In this document: positions 9,310-17,838 of the stretch, piece after piece | Numbering within the stretch: position 1 is the first letter of the stretch | Layout: each line of letters opens with the position of its first letter | NCBI GenBank assembly: GCA_964452645.1 | Contig: CAYVMO010000006.1 | Coordinates: forward strand, 1-64,000 | Direction of reading: 5' to 3' | Length of the DNA: 64,000 nt | Source: CAYXTW01 sp964452645 | GTDB taxonomy: Bacteria; Zixibacteria; MSB-5A5; GN15; PGXB01 | Translations under genes and position numbers: made by a program | The notes under the pieces: model-generated | Databases searched by the model: none | What the model saw: the letters and a program-made list of their open reading frames with translations, nothing else | What the model was told of the DNA's origin: nothing

Positions 9310-10389
9310 ATGCGAATTAAAGTCGAACATAAGGACAAAAGTGAATCCTGCAGGGTTTTTATTAAACGCGGCCTTATAAATGAAGCCGGCGGATTAATTA
9401 CAAAATATACGACCGGTGGAAAAGTTTTTATCATAACCAATCGACTCGTCAAAAAATTATGGTACGATAAGCTTAATAAATCACTTCAAAAGGCGGGAAT
9501 CAGGAGTCGATTGATTCTTATCGGCGATGGTGAACGGTACAAAAACTTCCGGACATACAATCATATTATTTCGCAATTGTTATCATACAAGGCCGATCGT
9601 CACTCGACCCTGATCGCTTTCGGCGGTGGCGTCATCGGTGATCTGACCGGGTTTGTTGCCGCGACATACATGCGCGGTATCAACCTGATTCATTTTCCGA
9701 CCACGCTGATTGCTCAAATCGATTCCGGTATCGGCGGCAAGACCGCCATCGACAGTGACCGGGCCAAAAATATGATCGGCGCCTTTTACAATCCATCCAG
9801 GGTACTGATCGATCCCGATATATTGCGAACATTAACCGAGCGGGATTATTTAAACGGTTTGTTTGAGGCGATTAAAATCGCCATGGTAGGTAATAAGAGC
9901 CTGTACGAATTTATATCATCCAATATGTCAAAAATAAAACGCCGGAATAAGAATATTCTTGAAGAATTGGTGCTCCGCTGTGTGCGAGAAAAAATAAAAG
10001 TCATTCAAAAAGACCCGCTGGATAAAGGTCTCCGCATGATATTAAATTTCGGTCATACGTTTGGTCATGCTCTGGAAACTTCGGGAAATTATAGTACTCT
10101 GACTCACGGCGTGGCGGTCGGATGGGGAATGCTTTTGGCCATGCGTTTATCAATATTGTCCGACGTGAGTAGTGCAAACAACTTTGACGAACCGGAAAAA
10201 ATCATCAGAAAATTGCTGAACAGCAGAAAATTAGGAAATCTCGATGCCGATCAGTTATGGAAAACAATCAGTCTTGATAAAAAAGCCGAAGATAATAAAA
10301 TTCGATTTGTGCTTCTGAAAAATATTGGTTATCCTGTCATCAAAAATATTGATAAAAGACTTTTCGTTAAAGCTCTGGAAAAACTGTGA
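9310..10389 (+). CDS. aroB: 3-dehydroquinate synthase
   Basis: This 359-residue NAD- and metal-dependent enzyme converts DAHP to 3-dehydroquinate. Visible motifs are FGGGVIGDLTGFVAATYMRG, PTTLIAQIDSGIGGKTAID, KNMIGAFYNP, FEAIKIA, the metal-binding NFGHTFGHALE and HGVAVGWGM. Its last bases overlap the GTG start of aroQ. It is not fused to other arom domains. Confidence 0.94.
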   Translation: MRIKVEHKDKSESCRVFIKRGLINEAGGLITKYTTGGKVFIITNRLVKKLWYDKLNKSLQKAGIRSRLILIGDGERYKNFRTYNHIISQLLSYKADRHSTLIAFGGGVIGDLTGFVAATYMRGINLIHFPTTLIAQIDSGIGGKTAIDSDRAKNMIGAFYNPSRVLIDPDILRTLTERDYLNGLFEAIKIAMVGNKSLYEFISSNMSKIKRRNKNILEELVLRCVREKIKVIQKDPLDKGLRMILNFGHTFGHALETSGNYSTLTHGVAVGWGMLLAMRLSILSDVSSANNFDEPEKIIRKLLNSRKLGNLDADQLWKTISLDKKAEDNKIRFVLLKNIGYPVIKNIDKRLFVKALEKL

Positions 10390-10835
10390 GCAGACAAATC
10401 AAAATACTCGTTATCCACGGACCTAATTTGAACCTTCTCGGCAAACGGGAACCGGAAGTGTACGGTCATCTCACTCTTGATGAGATAAACTCCAGAATCG
10501 AAAATTTCGCCAGGGAGAAAAATATCCATACAGAATATTTTCAATCAAATTCGGAAGGTGCCATAATTGACGCGCTTCATAAGGCGATGGACTGGGTCGA
10601 TGGCGTTGTTATCAATCCCGGCGCTTATACGCATTACAGCTATGCCATTTTCGATGCCATCAAGGCCATCGGCTTGCCGACAATCGAGATACATTTATCG
10701 GATATTCACACCAGAGAAGAATTTCGAAGACACTCGGTTGTCGCGCCCGCCTGTCGCGGTCAGATCAGCGGGCGCGGATGGCAGGGTTATCTCGATGCTA
10801 TTGAACAGTTGATGAATATTATCGGCGATGAGTAA
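10386..10835 (+). CDS. aroQ: 3-dehydroquinate dehydratase, type II
   Basis: The gene starts at GTG 10386, overlapping the aroB stop. The 149-residue protein has IHGPNLNLLGKREPEVYG with the catalytic Tyr loop, SNSEGAIIDALH, VINPGAYTHYSYAIFDA, EIHLSDIHTREEFRRHS with the catalytic His, and CRGQISGRGWQGY. It dehydrates 3-dehydroquinate to 3-dehydroshikimate and completes the set of seven shikimate enzymes in this operon. It overlaps the next gene by 8 bp. Confidence 0.94.
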   Translation: MSRQIKILVIHGPNLNLLGKREPEVYGHLTLDEINSRIENFAREKNIHTEYFQSNSEGAIIDALHKAMDWVDGVVINPGAYTHYSYAIFDAIKAIGLPTIEIHLSDIHTREEFRRHSVVAPACRGQISGRGWQGYLDAIEQLMNIIGDE

Positions 10836-11775
10836 TAAATCAAAAACAGAAAAATTTCATCCATTACACGGAAAATCGGCAATGAAATATCTTTATCTCA
10901 ATGGAAAATACGAATCGGTCGAATCCGAATTTTCTTTCCCGATGCTGCAATCCTTCAATTACGGTACTGCCGCTTTCGAGGGAATGAAAGCGTACTATCG
11001 CAAAAATGAAGGGAGCTGGTATTTATTCCGGCCCGATCAGCACTATAACCGACTTAAGCGTGCCGCCGGGCTGATTGATATCAGATTGGATTTTAACCGG
11101 TCGGAGTTTATTAAAATAATTTCCCGGCTGATAAGAAAAAATAATGTTAAATCGGATATTTATATTCGGCCTATAGTCTTTCGCAATAATAAAGGAGTCG
11201 GCCTGACACGACCTTCCGGCTATGGCTTTTCGATTTATTTGCAGTCAACGCCACCGAAGAAATCCCGCAAATTTTCCTGTTGCCTTGTTTCTCAAAGACG
11301 CCCAACGGATGGAACCTTTAATGTCAAGCTGGTCGGAAATTACCTTCTATCTTATTTCGCACAGAAAGAGGCGGCGGCCAAAAAATTCGACCTGGGCATT
11401 TTGTTATCAACAGACGGTTATGTTTCCGAAGCATCGCTGATGAATCTATTTTTTATCAAAGACAGCAGAGTCTTTACGCCCTCAATAGACTGTGGTCCCC
11501 TTGACGGTATCACCAGAAAAAGCGTCATCCGGATTATTCGCAGACAACTCGGATTAAGAGTTTATGAAGGCAAATATCGCCGGTCGCGTCTGGAAAATGC
11601 CGATGAAATCTTTTTAACCGGCACCGGTTCGGGGATAAATCTTATCAGTCGCCTGGGAAAACGGAAATTCAATCTCAAAAAACGCGGTTTGATTGCCGAG
11701 CAGGTCTGGTCAATCTATAATGACATTATCTACGGAAAAAGCAAGTTATACAAGAGCTGGCTGGTCGAGATATAA
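10828..11775 (+). CDS. ilvE: Class IV aminotransferase, probably branched-chain amino acid aminotransferase
   Basis: This 315-residue PLP fold type IV protein begins with a leader followed by YLYLNGKYESVESEFSFP, then FNYGTAAFEGMKAY, DIYIRPIVFRNNKGVG, VKLVGNYLLS with the probable PLP Lys, GYVSEASLMNLFFIK and PLDGITRKSVI. These fit IlvE best. The C-terminal motif that is usually TGTAAE in IlvE reads TGTGSGIN here, so substrate range is uncertain. At the end of a shikimate/trp operon it could act on aromatic keto acids or be a 4-amino-4-deoxychorismate lyase relative. It overlaps aroQ by 8 bp and is the last gene of the run. Confidence 0.72.
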   Translation: MSNKSKTEKFHPLHGKSAMKYLYLNGKYESVESEFSFPMLQSFNYGTAAFEGMKAYYRKNEGSWYLFRPDQHYNRLKRAAGLIDIRLDFNRSEFIKIISRLIRKNNVKSDIYIRPIVFRNNKGVGLTRPSGYGFSIYLQSTPPKKSRKFSCCLVSQRRPTDGTFNVKLVGNYLLSYFAQKEAAAKKFDLGILLSTDGYVSEASLMNLFFIKDSRVFTPSIDCGPLDGITRKSVIRIIRRQLGLRVYEGKYRRSRLENADEIFLTGTGSGINLISRLGKRKFNLKKRGLIAEQVWSIYNDIIYGKSKLYKSWLVEI

Positions 11776-11867
11776 TCTTCAACCGGTTTGAATCCAGGTA
11801 CAAATCGCGCGACTTACTAAAATTCCAAAAGATATTAATACGGGCATGACATAAATGAAAATGTCGG

Positions 11868-11896
11868 ATGACAAATCGACTTTACATATTTATATT
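11868..11896 (+). promoter_or_regulatory. Sigma-70-type promoter for phoBR
   Basis: ATGACA at 11868-11873 and TATATT at 11891-11896 are separated by 17 bases, each one mismatch from consensus. The predicted start point is near 11903, giving a leader of about 24 nt before the TTG start of phoB. The site was identified by eye in the 151-bp gap after the aro operon. Confidence 0.55.
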
Positions 11897-11926
11897 GTGC
11901 CTGAGTTTATTCGGGAGTAGCCGGTT

Positions 11927-12616
11927 TTGGGAAAAAAGATTCTACTTATTGAAGATGAACAGGACATTGTTGAATTGGTCACATACAATTTGAATCGCGA
12001 GGGCTACGATGTCTTATCGTCGCGTTCGGGTGAGGACGGCCTTAAGAAGGCCCGGACGGTTAAGCCTGATTTAATCTTATTGGATATTATGCTTCCCGGA
12101 ATTAACGGTCTTGATATTTGCCGAGCGCTTAAGGGAGATGATAAAACAAATCATATCCCGATAATCATGCTCACGGCGCGGAACGAAGATATCGATGTTG
12201 TCACCGGTCTTGAAGTCGGCGCCGACGATTATGTTACTAAACCATTCAGTCCCCGAATACTGACGGCGCGAATTCGAGCCATGTTCCGGCGGTCGGAAAA
12301 TGGCGAAAAAAAAGCGACGGCGCTTGTCACTTTCGGGAAGATGACCATAGATCAGGGTCGACATTTGGTTACCATAAATGGTAAACCTGTTCAACTAACA
12401 TTGACCGAATTTCAACTTTTGCTGGTGTTGGTCAATCGAAGGGGCTGGGTTTTTGACAGGTCACAATTAATAGATGAATTACGGGACGGCCATCAAGTTA
12501 TTACAGATCGGGCGATCGATGTTCAGATCGCCAATTTAAGAAAGAAACTCGGCGAATACGGTCAGTACATCGAAACGGTTCGCGGTATCGGGTACCGGAT
12601 ACAGGAAACCCCATGA
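11927..12616 (+). CDS. phoB: Phosphate regulon response regulator PhoB
   Basis: This 229-residue OmpR/PhoB-type regulator has a receiver domain (IEDEQDIVELV, phospho-acceptor Asp53 in LILLDIMLPG, GADDYVTKPFSP) and a C-terminal winged helix (LTLTEFQLLLVLVNRRGWV, DRAIDVQIANLRKKLG, ETVRGIGYRI). The start is TTG 11927, with GGAG 9 bases upstream in CGGGAGTAG. It overlaps phoR by 4 bp. The pst-phoU genes downstream support the phosphate assignment. It is expected to bind the 11-bp-phased repeats at 14648-14680. Confidence 0.9.
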   Translation: MGKKILLIEDEQDIVELVTYNLNREGYDVLSSRSGEDGLKKARTVKPDLILLDIMLPGINGLDICRALKGDDKTNHIPIIMLTARNEDIDVVTGLEVGADDYVTKPFSPRILTARIRAMFRRSENGEKKATALVTFGKMTIDQGRHLVTINGKPVQLTLTEFQLLLVLVNRRGWVFDRSQLIDELRDGHQVITDRAIDVQIANLRKKLGEYGQYIETVRGIGYRIQETP

Positions 12617-14397
12617 AGCGCCGGACATTATTCTGGAAAATTTATCCTTACTATTTTATAATAATCGTCATATCCCTGTTTTTGACCGCACTTTACGCGT
12701 CGAATGAGATACGTAAAATTTACATCAATGAAATAGCCCGGACTCTTGAAGCGCGGGCGCGCTTGGTCGAGGAACAACTTCAACGGCAATGGGCCGAGCT
12801 GGATATTGCCGCCGTTGATAAAATATGTAAGGAACTGGGCAAACTCACCGATACCAGAATCACCGTTATCGATTCGGAAGGTCTGGTTCTGGGCGACTCG
12901 GATGAAGATCCTGGTTTGATGGAGAACCATGGAAAACGACCCGAAATCGTTCAAGCATATACCGGCCATCGCGGTATCGCTACACGCTTCAGCAACACCC
13001 TCCAGAAAAACCTGATGTATGTGGCCCTGCCGATTTTAAAGAATGGCGACATCGTCGGAGTTGTACGAACGTCGCTGCCGGTCTCGGCGATTGAAGAGAC
13101 ATTGAACAGTTTTTACGCTAAAGTCTTCATCGGCGGGCTAATTATTATACTGCTCGCGGCTTTAATCAGCATTTTTATATTCCAACGACTAACACGTCCG
13201 ATCAGGGAATTGCAGCAGGGCGCTGTTCAATTCGCGGGGGGGCAACTCGGAACCAGATTGCCGGTAATGGATACAGAAGAAATAGCCGTCCTGGCGGAAT
13301 CGATGAACCATATGGCGGAACAGCTTGATAAGCGTATCCACACCATTATGGAGGAGCGGAATGAAAAAGANNNNNNNNNNATAATTTTGTCGAGTATGTC
13401 TGAAGGTGTCATGGCGCTGGATAATGATGAAAATATTGTCTCACTTAATCGCGCTGCCGCCGAACTGCTGCAATTGGATTCCAAAGAAGTAATCGGAAAA
13501 TCGATCCACGAAGTTGTCCGCGTCGCCGATCTGCACGATTTTACCGGCCATATTACCGAAAACACTGAAACGGCCGAAATGGAAATCATTTTCCCTGGTC
13601 CGATAGAACGATTCATCCAGGTTCACGGTACCGCCTTAAATGATTTCTCCGGTAATCGAATCGGCTTGGTTCTGGTTTTAAATGATATTACTCGCTTGAA
13701 AAAGCTGGAAAATATTCGTCGCGATTTTGTCGCCAACGTATCGCACGAATTAAAAACCCCTATTACCGCCATTATCGGATCTGCCGAAATCCTTCTCGAC
13801 AATAAACTGGACAACGCCGAGGATCACCATCGCTTTCTTAAAATGATTGCTCGCCATGCCAACCGCCTTAATATATTGGTGGAGGATCTGCTGGCTCTAA
13901 CTCGATTGGAAAGCGAATCGGCGAGCGGCGATATCAAAAAATCACCTGTAAATATTGCCAAAGTTATCGACGCGGCGGTTCAGACCTGCCACGAAAAAAT
14001 CACCGCAAAAAACATTAAGATAGAGATTTCCTGTGATTCCGATTCGGAAGCCAGAATCAATTCATTCCAGTTGGAACAAGCCACAATTAATCTGATCGAT
14101 AATGCCGTAAAATACAGCGAGCCGGAATCTGTAGTGGCTATTGAAGTAGCTAAATCCGAAAACGAAATAATCATTGCCGTCAAAGATCAGGGATGCGGTA
14201 TCGAAGCCAAACATCTCCCGCGGATATTCGAGCGCTTTTACCGGGTTGACAAGGCGCGAAGCCGCGAAGTGGGCGGCACCGGTCTGGGATTAGCAATTGT
14301 TAAACATGTCGCTCTGGCGCACGGCGGTCATGTCAGCGTTGACAGCGTTCCCGGCAAAGGAAGCACCTTCCGCATATATATCCCGAAATCCGAGTAA
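12613..14397 (+). CDS. phoR: Phosphate regulon sensor histidine kinase PhoR (contains scaffold gap)
   Basis: This sensor kinase has two membrane segments (about residues 10-30 and 168-190), an extracytoplasmic sensor between them, HAMP (190-242), PAS (260-355), HisKA with phospho-acceptor His378 in VSHELKTPIT, and HATPase with N box LIDNAVKYSE, DQGCGIE and GGTGLGLAIVKH. Ten Ns fall at the HAMP-PAS linker (13371-13380). The frame is kept across them. PhoR relatives usually have about four residues between RNE and LSSM. Here the stated gap gives seven, so the real gap is probably a single base. The gene is not broken. Confidence 0.9.
   Translation: MKRRTLFWKIYPYYFIIIVISLFLTALYASNEIRKIYINEIARTLEARARLVEEQLQRQWAELDIAAVDKICKELGKLTDTRITVIDSEGLVLGDSDEDPGLMENHGKRPEIVQAYTGHRGIATRFSNTLQKNLMYVALPILKNGDIVGVVRTSLPVSAIEETLNSFYAKVFIGGLIIILLAALISIFIFQRLTRPIRELQQGAVQFAGGQLGTRLPVMDTEEIAVLAESMNHMAEQLDKRIHTIMEERNEKXXXXIILSSMSEGVMALDNDENIVSLNRAAAELLQLDSKEVIGKSIHEVVRVADLHDFTGHITENTETAEMEIIFPGPIERFIQVHGTALNDFSGNRIGLVLVLNDITRLKKLENIRRDFVANVSHELKTPITAIIGSAEILLDNKLDNAEDHHRFLKMIARHANRLNILVEDLLALTRLESESASGDIKKSPVNIAKVIDAAVQTCHEKITAKNIKIEISCDSDSEARINSFQLEQATINLIDNAVKYSEPESVVAIEVAKSENEIIIAVKDQGCGIEAKHLPRIFERFYRVDKARSREVGGTGLGLAIVKHVALAHGGHVSVDSVPGKGSTFRIYIPKSE
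13371..13380. other. 10-N scaffold gap inside phoR
   Basis: There are ten Ns between GAATGAAAAAGA and ATAATTTTG. Reading-frame continuity needs a length of 1 modulo 3. Family spacing at the linker suggests a true length near 1 base rather than 10. Confidence 0.95.
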
Positions 14398-14449
14398 AAG
14401 CCTCCACGAAATTTTAAACTCGATTAGCAGTAGAATATTTAAATCAAAA

Positions 14450-14574
14450 CGTCATCGCGAGGAGTCCCGATGCTTTGGCATTCGGGACGACGTGGCGATC
14501 TCCCAAACGTTGTGAGGAGATTGCCACGCCCATCGCGAAATGCAATGCATTTCGCTCAGGGCTCGCTAATGACG
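14450..14574. repeat. Dispersed palindromic repeat, copy 1 (MITE/REP-like)
   Basis: This 125-bp element is bounded by CGTCATCGCGAG and its near inverted copy CTCGCTAATGACG. It contains three internal hairpins: GTCCCGATGC with GCATTCGGGAC, GTGGCGATCTCC with GGAGATTGCCAC, and GCGAAATGCA with TGCATTTCGC. A second copy with the same ends and internal blocks lies at 62184-62325. It carries no transposase and sits between phoR and the porin gene, upstream of the Pho-box-like site. It is probably a non-autonomous or REP-type dispersed repeat. Confidence 0.75.
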
Positions 14575-14647
14575 GAAATTCGACCTCTATAAATTCATTC
14601 TATCTCTTGAAAATCGACCATTTATCGTCCGCTCCCATTTTGTCCAA

Positions 14648-14680
14648 TTTTTAATTTGTTCTTAATACAATCTTAACATT
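14648..14680 (+). promoter_or_regulatory. Pho-box-like site: three 11-bp units
   Basis: TTAA cores occur at 14651, 14662 and 14673, exactly 11 bp apart, within TTTTTAATTTG, TTCTTAATACA and ATCTTAACATT. Each unit is a 7-8 bp TTAA-centred block plus an AT-rich spacer, which is the architecture of PhoB-family boxes. The cores resemble the YTTAAYY repeats described for cyanobacterial SphR. It lies about 60 bp before the porin start and next to phoBR and pst, so PhoB control of porin-pst is likely. Confidence 0.6.
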
Positions 14681-14738
14681 TCGAATGTTTGCTTAGCCTG
14701 AGACAAACAATTAAACCTTATAGTTGGGGAAGTAATTG

Positions 14739-15926
14739 ATGAAAGGAACACAACGGATTGGATGGTGGCTTACAATGGTCGTTTTTTTAATCGGTGCCGC
14801 AGGGCTATCGACGACCTCTCGGGCCGCCGACTGGTGGGAAAACGTCAAGATTAAAGGTGATTTCCGCTACCGACATGAAATTATTAATCAGGAAAACATA
14901 GTAATCAGACATCGCCAGAGAATTCGCGCCCGGGTCAATATCGAGGGCAAAGTCTCCGAACAGGGCAAAATAGTGCTGGGGATTTCATCCGGCTCAAGCG
15001 ATCCGGTTTCCAACAACCAGACTTTGGGCGATGCCTTTTCCAGCAAGGACTTGTTGATTGATGTGGCCTATTTCGAACTGACACCCAATTTCGCGCCGGG
15101 ATTGAAAGTCCTCGGCGGCAAAACATATAATCCTTTCTTTCTGCCAGGGGAATCGGAGCTGATTTGGGATTCGGACGTTCGCCCTGAAGGATTATCGATC
15201 GGTTTTCAGCGCGAATTCGACAATTTATCCATAGAACTTACCGCCTCCGGCCAATGGATAATGGAACGAAGCGGGGCTGATGATTCTTATTTGGCCGGCG
15301 GGCAGGCTGTTCTGGAATACCGATTCAATGAAGATAAATCCGATTTCGCCTTCGGCGGCAGTTATTTCTCCTACGGAAATGTGAAGAATTATAGTCTATT
15401 TTATGAAGATGACAATCCCTTTGGAAATTCGGAGTATACTACGGAAGATACTACGATTACCAAAGTCGCCTACTCACCGACCGATACTGCTGTTGACATA
15501 ACCATCACCAAACATCATTATTACATGTATGACTATGAACTGCTGGAGCTATTCGCCGAAGCGACACATAAATTCAGCGACATTCCGGTTACGGTGATGG
15601 GCGACTATGGCACGAATACCGCCGTTGACAGTCTTAAGAACGGCTGGCTGGTCGGACTTCGGATTGGAAAAACCAAAAAGCCGGGCTCCTGGGATTTCAG
15701 ATATATTTATCGTGAAGTTGAAAAAGACGCCGTCTTCGGGTTATTTACCGATTCGGACTTTCGTGGCGGCGGCACCAATGCCAGAGGTCACGAAATCGGC
15801 GCCGACTACCAGTTAATGAATAACACCACTTTTGCCGTGACGTATTTTAACAATCAAATCGATTTGCAGGCCGGCGACAAAACCGATTTCCAGCGCTGGC
15901 AATTTGACCTGAAATTTAAATTTTAA
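14739..15926 (+). CDS. Putative outer-membrane porin of the phosphate regulon
   Basis: The protein has 395 residues with a signal peptide ending near TTSRAADWW. It then shows alternating amphipathic strands (IKGDFRYRHEI, RHRQRIRARVNIEG, IVLGISSG, FRYIYREVEKDAVFG) and ends in KFKF, the terminal Phe being typical of barrels assembled by BAM. The start is ATG 14739, with GGGGA 8 bases upstream. It resembles small Porin_5/alginate-export-like putative porins. The substrate is not readable from sequence. Its place between a Pho-box-like site and pstS suggests phosphate or phosphorylated compounds. Confidence 0.7.
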   Translation: MKGTQRIGWWLTMVVFLIGAAGLSTTSRAADWWENVKIKGDFRYRHEIINQENIVIRHRQRIRARVNIEGKVSEQGKIVLGISSGSSDPVSNNQTLGDAFSSKDLLIDVAYFELTPNFAPGLKVLGGKTYNPFFLPGESELIWDSDVRPEGLSIGFQREFDNLSIELTASGQWIMERSGADDSYLAGGQAVLEYRFNEDKSDFAFGGSYFSYGNVKNYSLFYEDDNPFGNSEYTTEDTTITKVAYSPTDTAVDITITKHHYYMYDYELLELFAEATHKFSDIPVTVMGDYGTNTAVDSLKNGWLVGLRIGKTKKPGSWDFRYIYREVEKDAVFGLFTDSDFRGGGTNARGHEIGADYQLMNNTTFAVTYFNNQIDLQAGDKTDFQRWQFDLKFKF

Positions 15927-15941
15927 ACAAAGGCAGTTAAG

Positions 15942-16799
15942 ATGAAAAAAACTATTTTATTCACCGGATTTGCCCTGGTCTTGATGAGCCTGAGTCTGCT
16001 CATCGCCGGGACGACCATCACGATTAAAGGCTCCGACACTCTTGTCCGCCTCGGTCAACGATGGGCTGAGGAATATATGAAAGCTAACGACGGCGTCGTT
16101 ATTCAGGTTTCCGGCGGCGGTTCGGGGACCGGCATCGCCGCCCTGCTAAATAACGCAACTGATGTCTGTGAGGCATCGCGCGACATGAAGGAAAAAGAAT
16201 ATAAAAAGGCCGAAGAGCTGGGTATCAAGCCCTACCGGGTTACGGTTGCGCTTGACGGAATCTCCATTTACTTAAATGAGAGTAACAAGGTCAAAAACCT
16301 GACTTTCGCGCAATTAAAAGGAATATACACCGGTTCAATCACGAACTGGAAAGAGGTTGGTGGCGATGACGCTCGGATTATTCTGTATGGTCGGGAGAAC
16401 AACTCCGGAACATACGCCTTCTTTAAAGAGCACGTTTTAAATGATGAGGACTATTCCGAATATACTCAGACATTACCAGGTACCGCTGCTGTCGTTAATG
16501 CTGTGTCCAAAGACAAGAACGGTATCGGCTACGGCGGAATCGCCTGGGCCAAGGGCGTCAAATATGCTTCGGTCGCCAGAGAGGATGGTGGCAAGTTTAT
16601 CGAGCCGTCGGTGGAAACGGTTTCCAACGGAAGCTACCCGATTTCCCGGGACCTTTACTGGTTCTTTAATGGTCAACCGACCGGCGAAATGAAGAAACTG
16701 GTTAACTGGGCCTTGTCTGAAACCGGTCAGAAAATCGCCGCGGAAATCGACTACGTTCCTCTGTCAAAAGAACGCGCCGTCGCTAATGTAGTAAAATAG
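15942..16799 (+). CDS. pstS: Phosphate ABC transporter substrate-binding protein
   Basis: This 285-residue periplasmic binding protein has a signal peptide (LVLMSLSLLIAGTTI) and begins mature as TITIKGSDTLVRLGQ. Phosphate-binding blocks QVSGGGSGTGIAALLN, DVCEASRDM and GRENNSGTYAFFKEHVL are clear. It captures phosphate for PstCAB. It lies 15 bp after the porin gene and is followed by a hairpin with a T-run, which would raise pstS transcript relative to pstCAB. Confidence 0.94.
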   Translation: MKKTILFTGFALVLMSLSLLIAGTTITIKGSDTLVRLGQRWAEEYMKANDGVVIQVSGGGSGTGIAALLNNATDVCEASRDMKEKEYKKAEELGIKPYRVTVALDGISIYLNESNKVKNLTFAQLKGIYTGSITNWKEVGGDDARIILYGRENNSGTYAFFKEHVLNDEDYSEYTQTLPGTAAVVNAVSKDKNGIGYGGIAWAKGVKYASVAREDGGKFIEPSVETVSNGSYPISRDLYWFFNGQPTGEMKKLVNWALSETGQKIAAEIDYVPLSKERAVANVVK

Positions 16800-16826
16800 C
16801 CTGAGGGATTCATCCCACAGGTTTTT
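16800..16826 (+). terminator. Hairpin attenuator between pstS and pstC
   Basis: Arms CCTGAGGGA (16800-16808) and TCCCACAGG (16813-16821) pair with one A:A mismatch around a TTCA loop, followed directly by TTTTT. It looks like a leaky intrinsic terminator, as expected where the binding protein must outnumber the membrane components. Confidence 0.6.
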
Positions 16827-16877
16827 AGCAATTCTCCGGGTGGCAAAATCGCCCGCCGCCCGGGATTGTTGATTTTT

Positions 16878-17834
16878 ATGAGAAGATTACAGTTCAAACG
16901 GAAATCCCGGCTGCGGGAATTTATTGGTGAGAAATTTATCGCTATTAACGCCTATGTCGCTTTGATAGCGATAATTCTGATATTTATCTTTATATTTAAA
17001 GAAGCGGTTCCGATTTTCACCAATGATGAAATCAAGCAGGAAGCCAGCCTGGATAAAATGATTTTTAAACAGGTCTATTACGAAGGTCGCGATCCCAAGT
17101 ACTCATGGCAGCCGAATTCGGATGTCCCCAAATATTCATTATTACCACTTTTAATAGGGACAATCAAGGCGGCGATAATCGCCCTGCTGTTTGCCGCTCC
17201 GCTCGGCATTGGCGCCGCCATATATTCATCCGAATTCGCCAATAAACGATTGCGGGAATTTATAAAGCCCATTATCGAAATCCTGGCGGGGATTCCCTCG
17301 GTCGTTCTTGGCTTTTTTGCTCTAATGATTCTGGCGACGATTTTGCAAAATCTGTTGGGACTGACCTTCCGGCTCAATGCGTTAAACGCCGGTATCGCGC
17401 TTGGATTAGCGGTCATCCCGATAATATTTACGATATCGGAAGATGCCATGACATCGGTTCCGAGTTCGTTGCGCGACGCGGCCACCGCCCTCGGCGCCAA
17501 CAAATGGGAAGTCTCGATGACGACCGTTTTACCGGCCGCTTTACCCGGTATCGCCGCCAGTATCGTTCTCGGCTTTGGCCGCGCCATCGGCGAGACGATG
17601 ATCGTCCTGATGGCTTCCGGCAACGCCGCCATTATCTCGGCCAGTTTTTTTGATTCGATACGGACTTTCTCGGCTACAATTGCCGCCGAACTGGCGGAAG
17701 TCGTTTTCGGCGGAGCTCATTATTCGGTGCTCTTTTTCATCGGTTCGCTTTTATTCGTCTTTACCTTTTTAATCAATCTTGGCGGAGATATGGTTCTGAC
17801 AAGAATTAAATCCAGAATTCAGGGAAAAATTTAA
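16878..17834 (+). CDS. pstC: Phosphate ABC transporter permease PstC
   Basis: This integral inner-membrane permease has about six hydrophobic segments. It includes AYVALIAIILIFIF, TIKAAIIALLFAAPLGIGAA, EILAGIPSVVLGFFALM and the cytoplasmic EAA-type loop SLRDAATALGANKWEVSMTT, which contacts PstB. The start is uncertain: ATG 16878 gives RRLQFKRKSRL, while TTG codons at 16866 or 16869 would add up to four residues and no site has an ideal ribosome-binding sequence. It is followed 4 bp later by pstA. Confidence 0.92.
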   Translation: MRRLQFKRKSRLREFIGEKFIAINAYVALIAIILIFIFIFKEAVPIFTNDEIKQEASLDKMIFKQVYYEGRDPKYSWQPNSDVPKYSLLPLLIGTIKAAIIALLFAAPLGIGAAIYSSEFANKRLREFIKPIIEILAGIPSVVLGFFALMILATILQNLLGLTFRLNALNAGIALGLAVIPIIFTISEDAMTSVPSSLRDAATALGANKWEVSMTTVLPAALPGIAASIVLGFGRAIGETMIVLMASGNAAIISASFFDSIRTFSATIAAELAEVVFGGAHYSVLFFIGSLLFVFTFLINLGGDMVLTRIKSRIQGKI

Positions 17835-17838
17835 GCCA

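Noticed and set aside
13371..13380. phoR as a frameshifted pseudogene at the N run
   Set aside because: Frame and domain order continue on both sides of the gap. The Ns are an assembly join.
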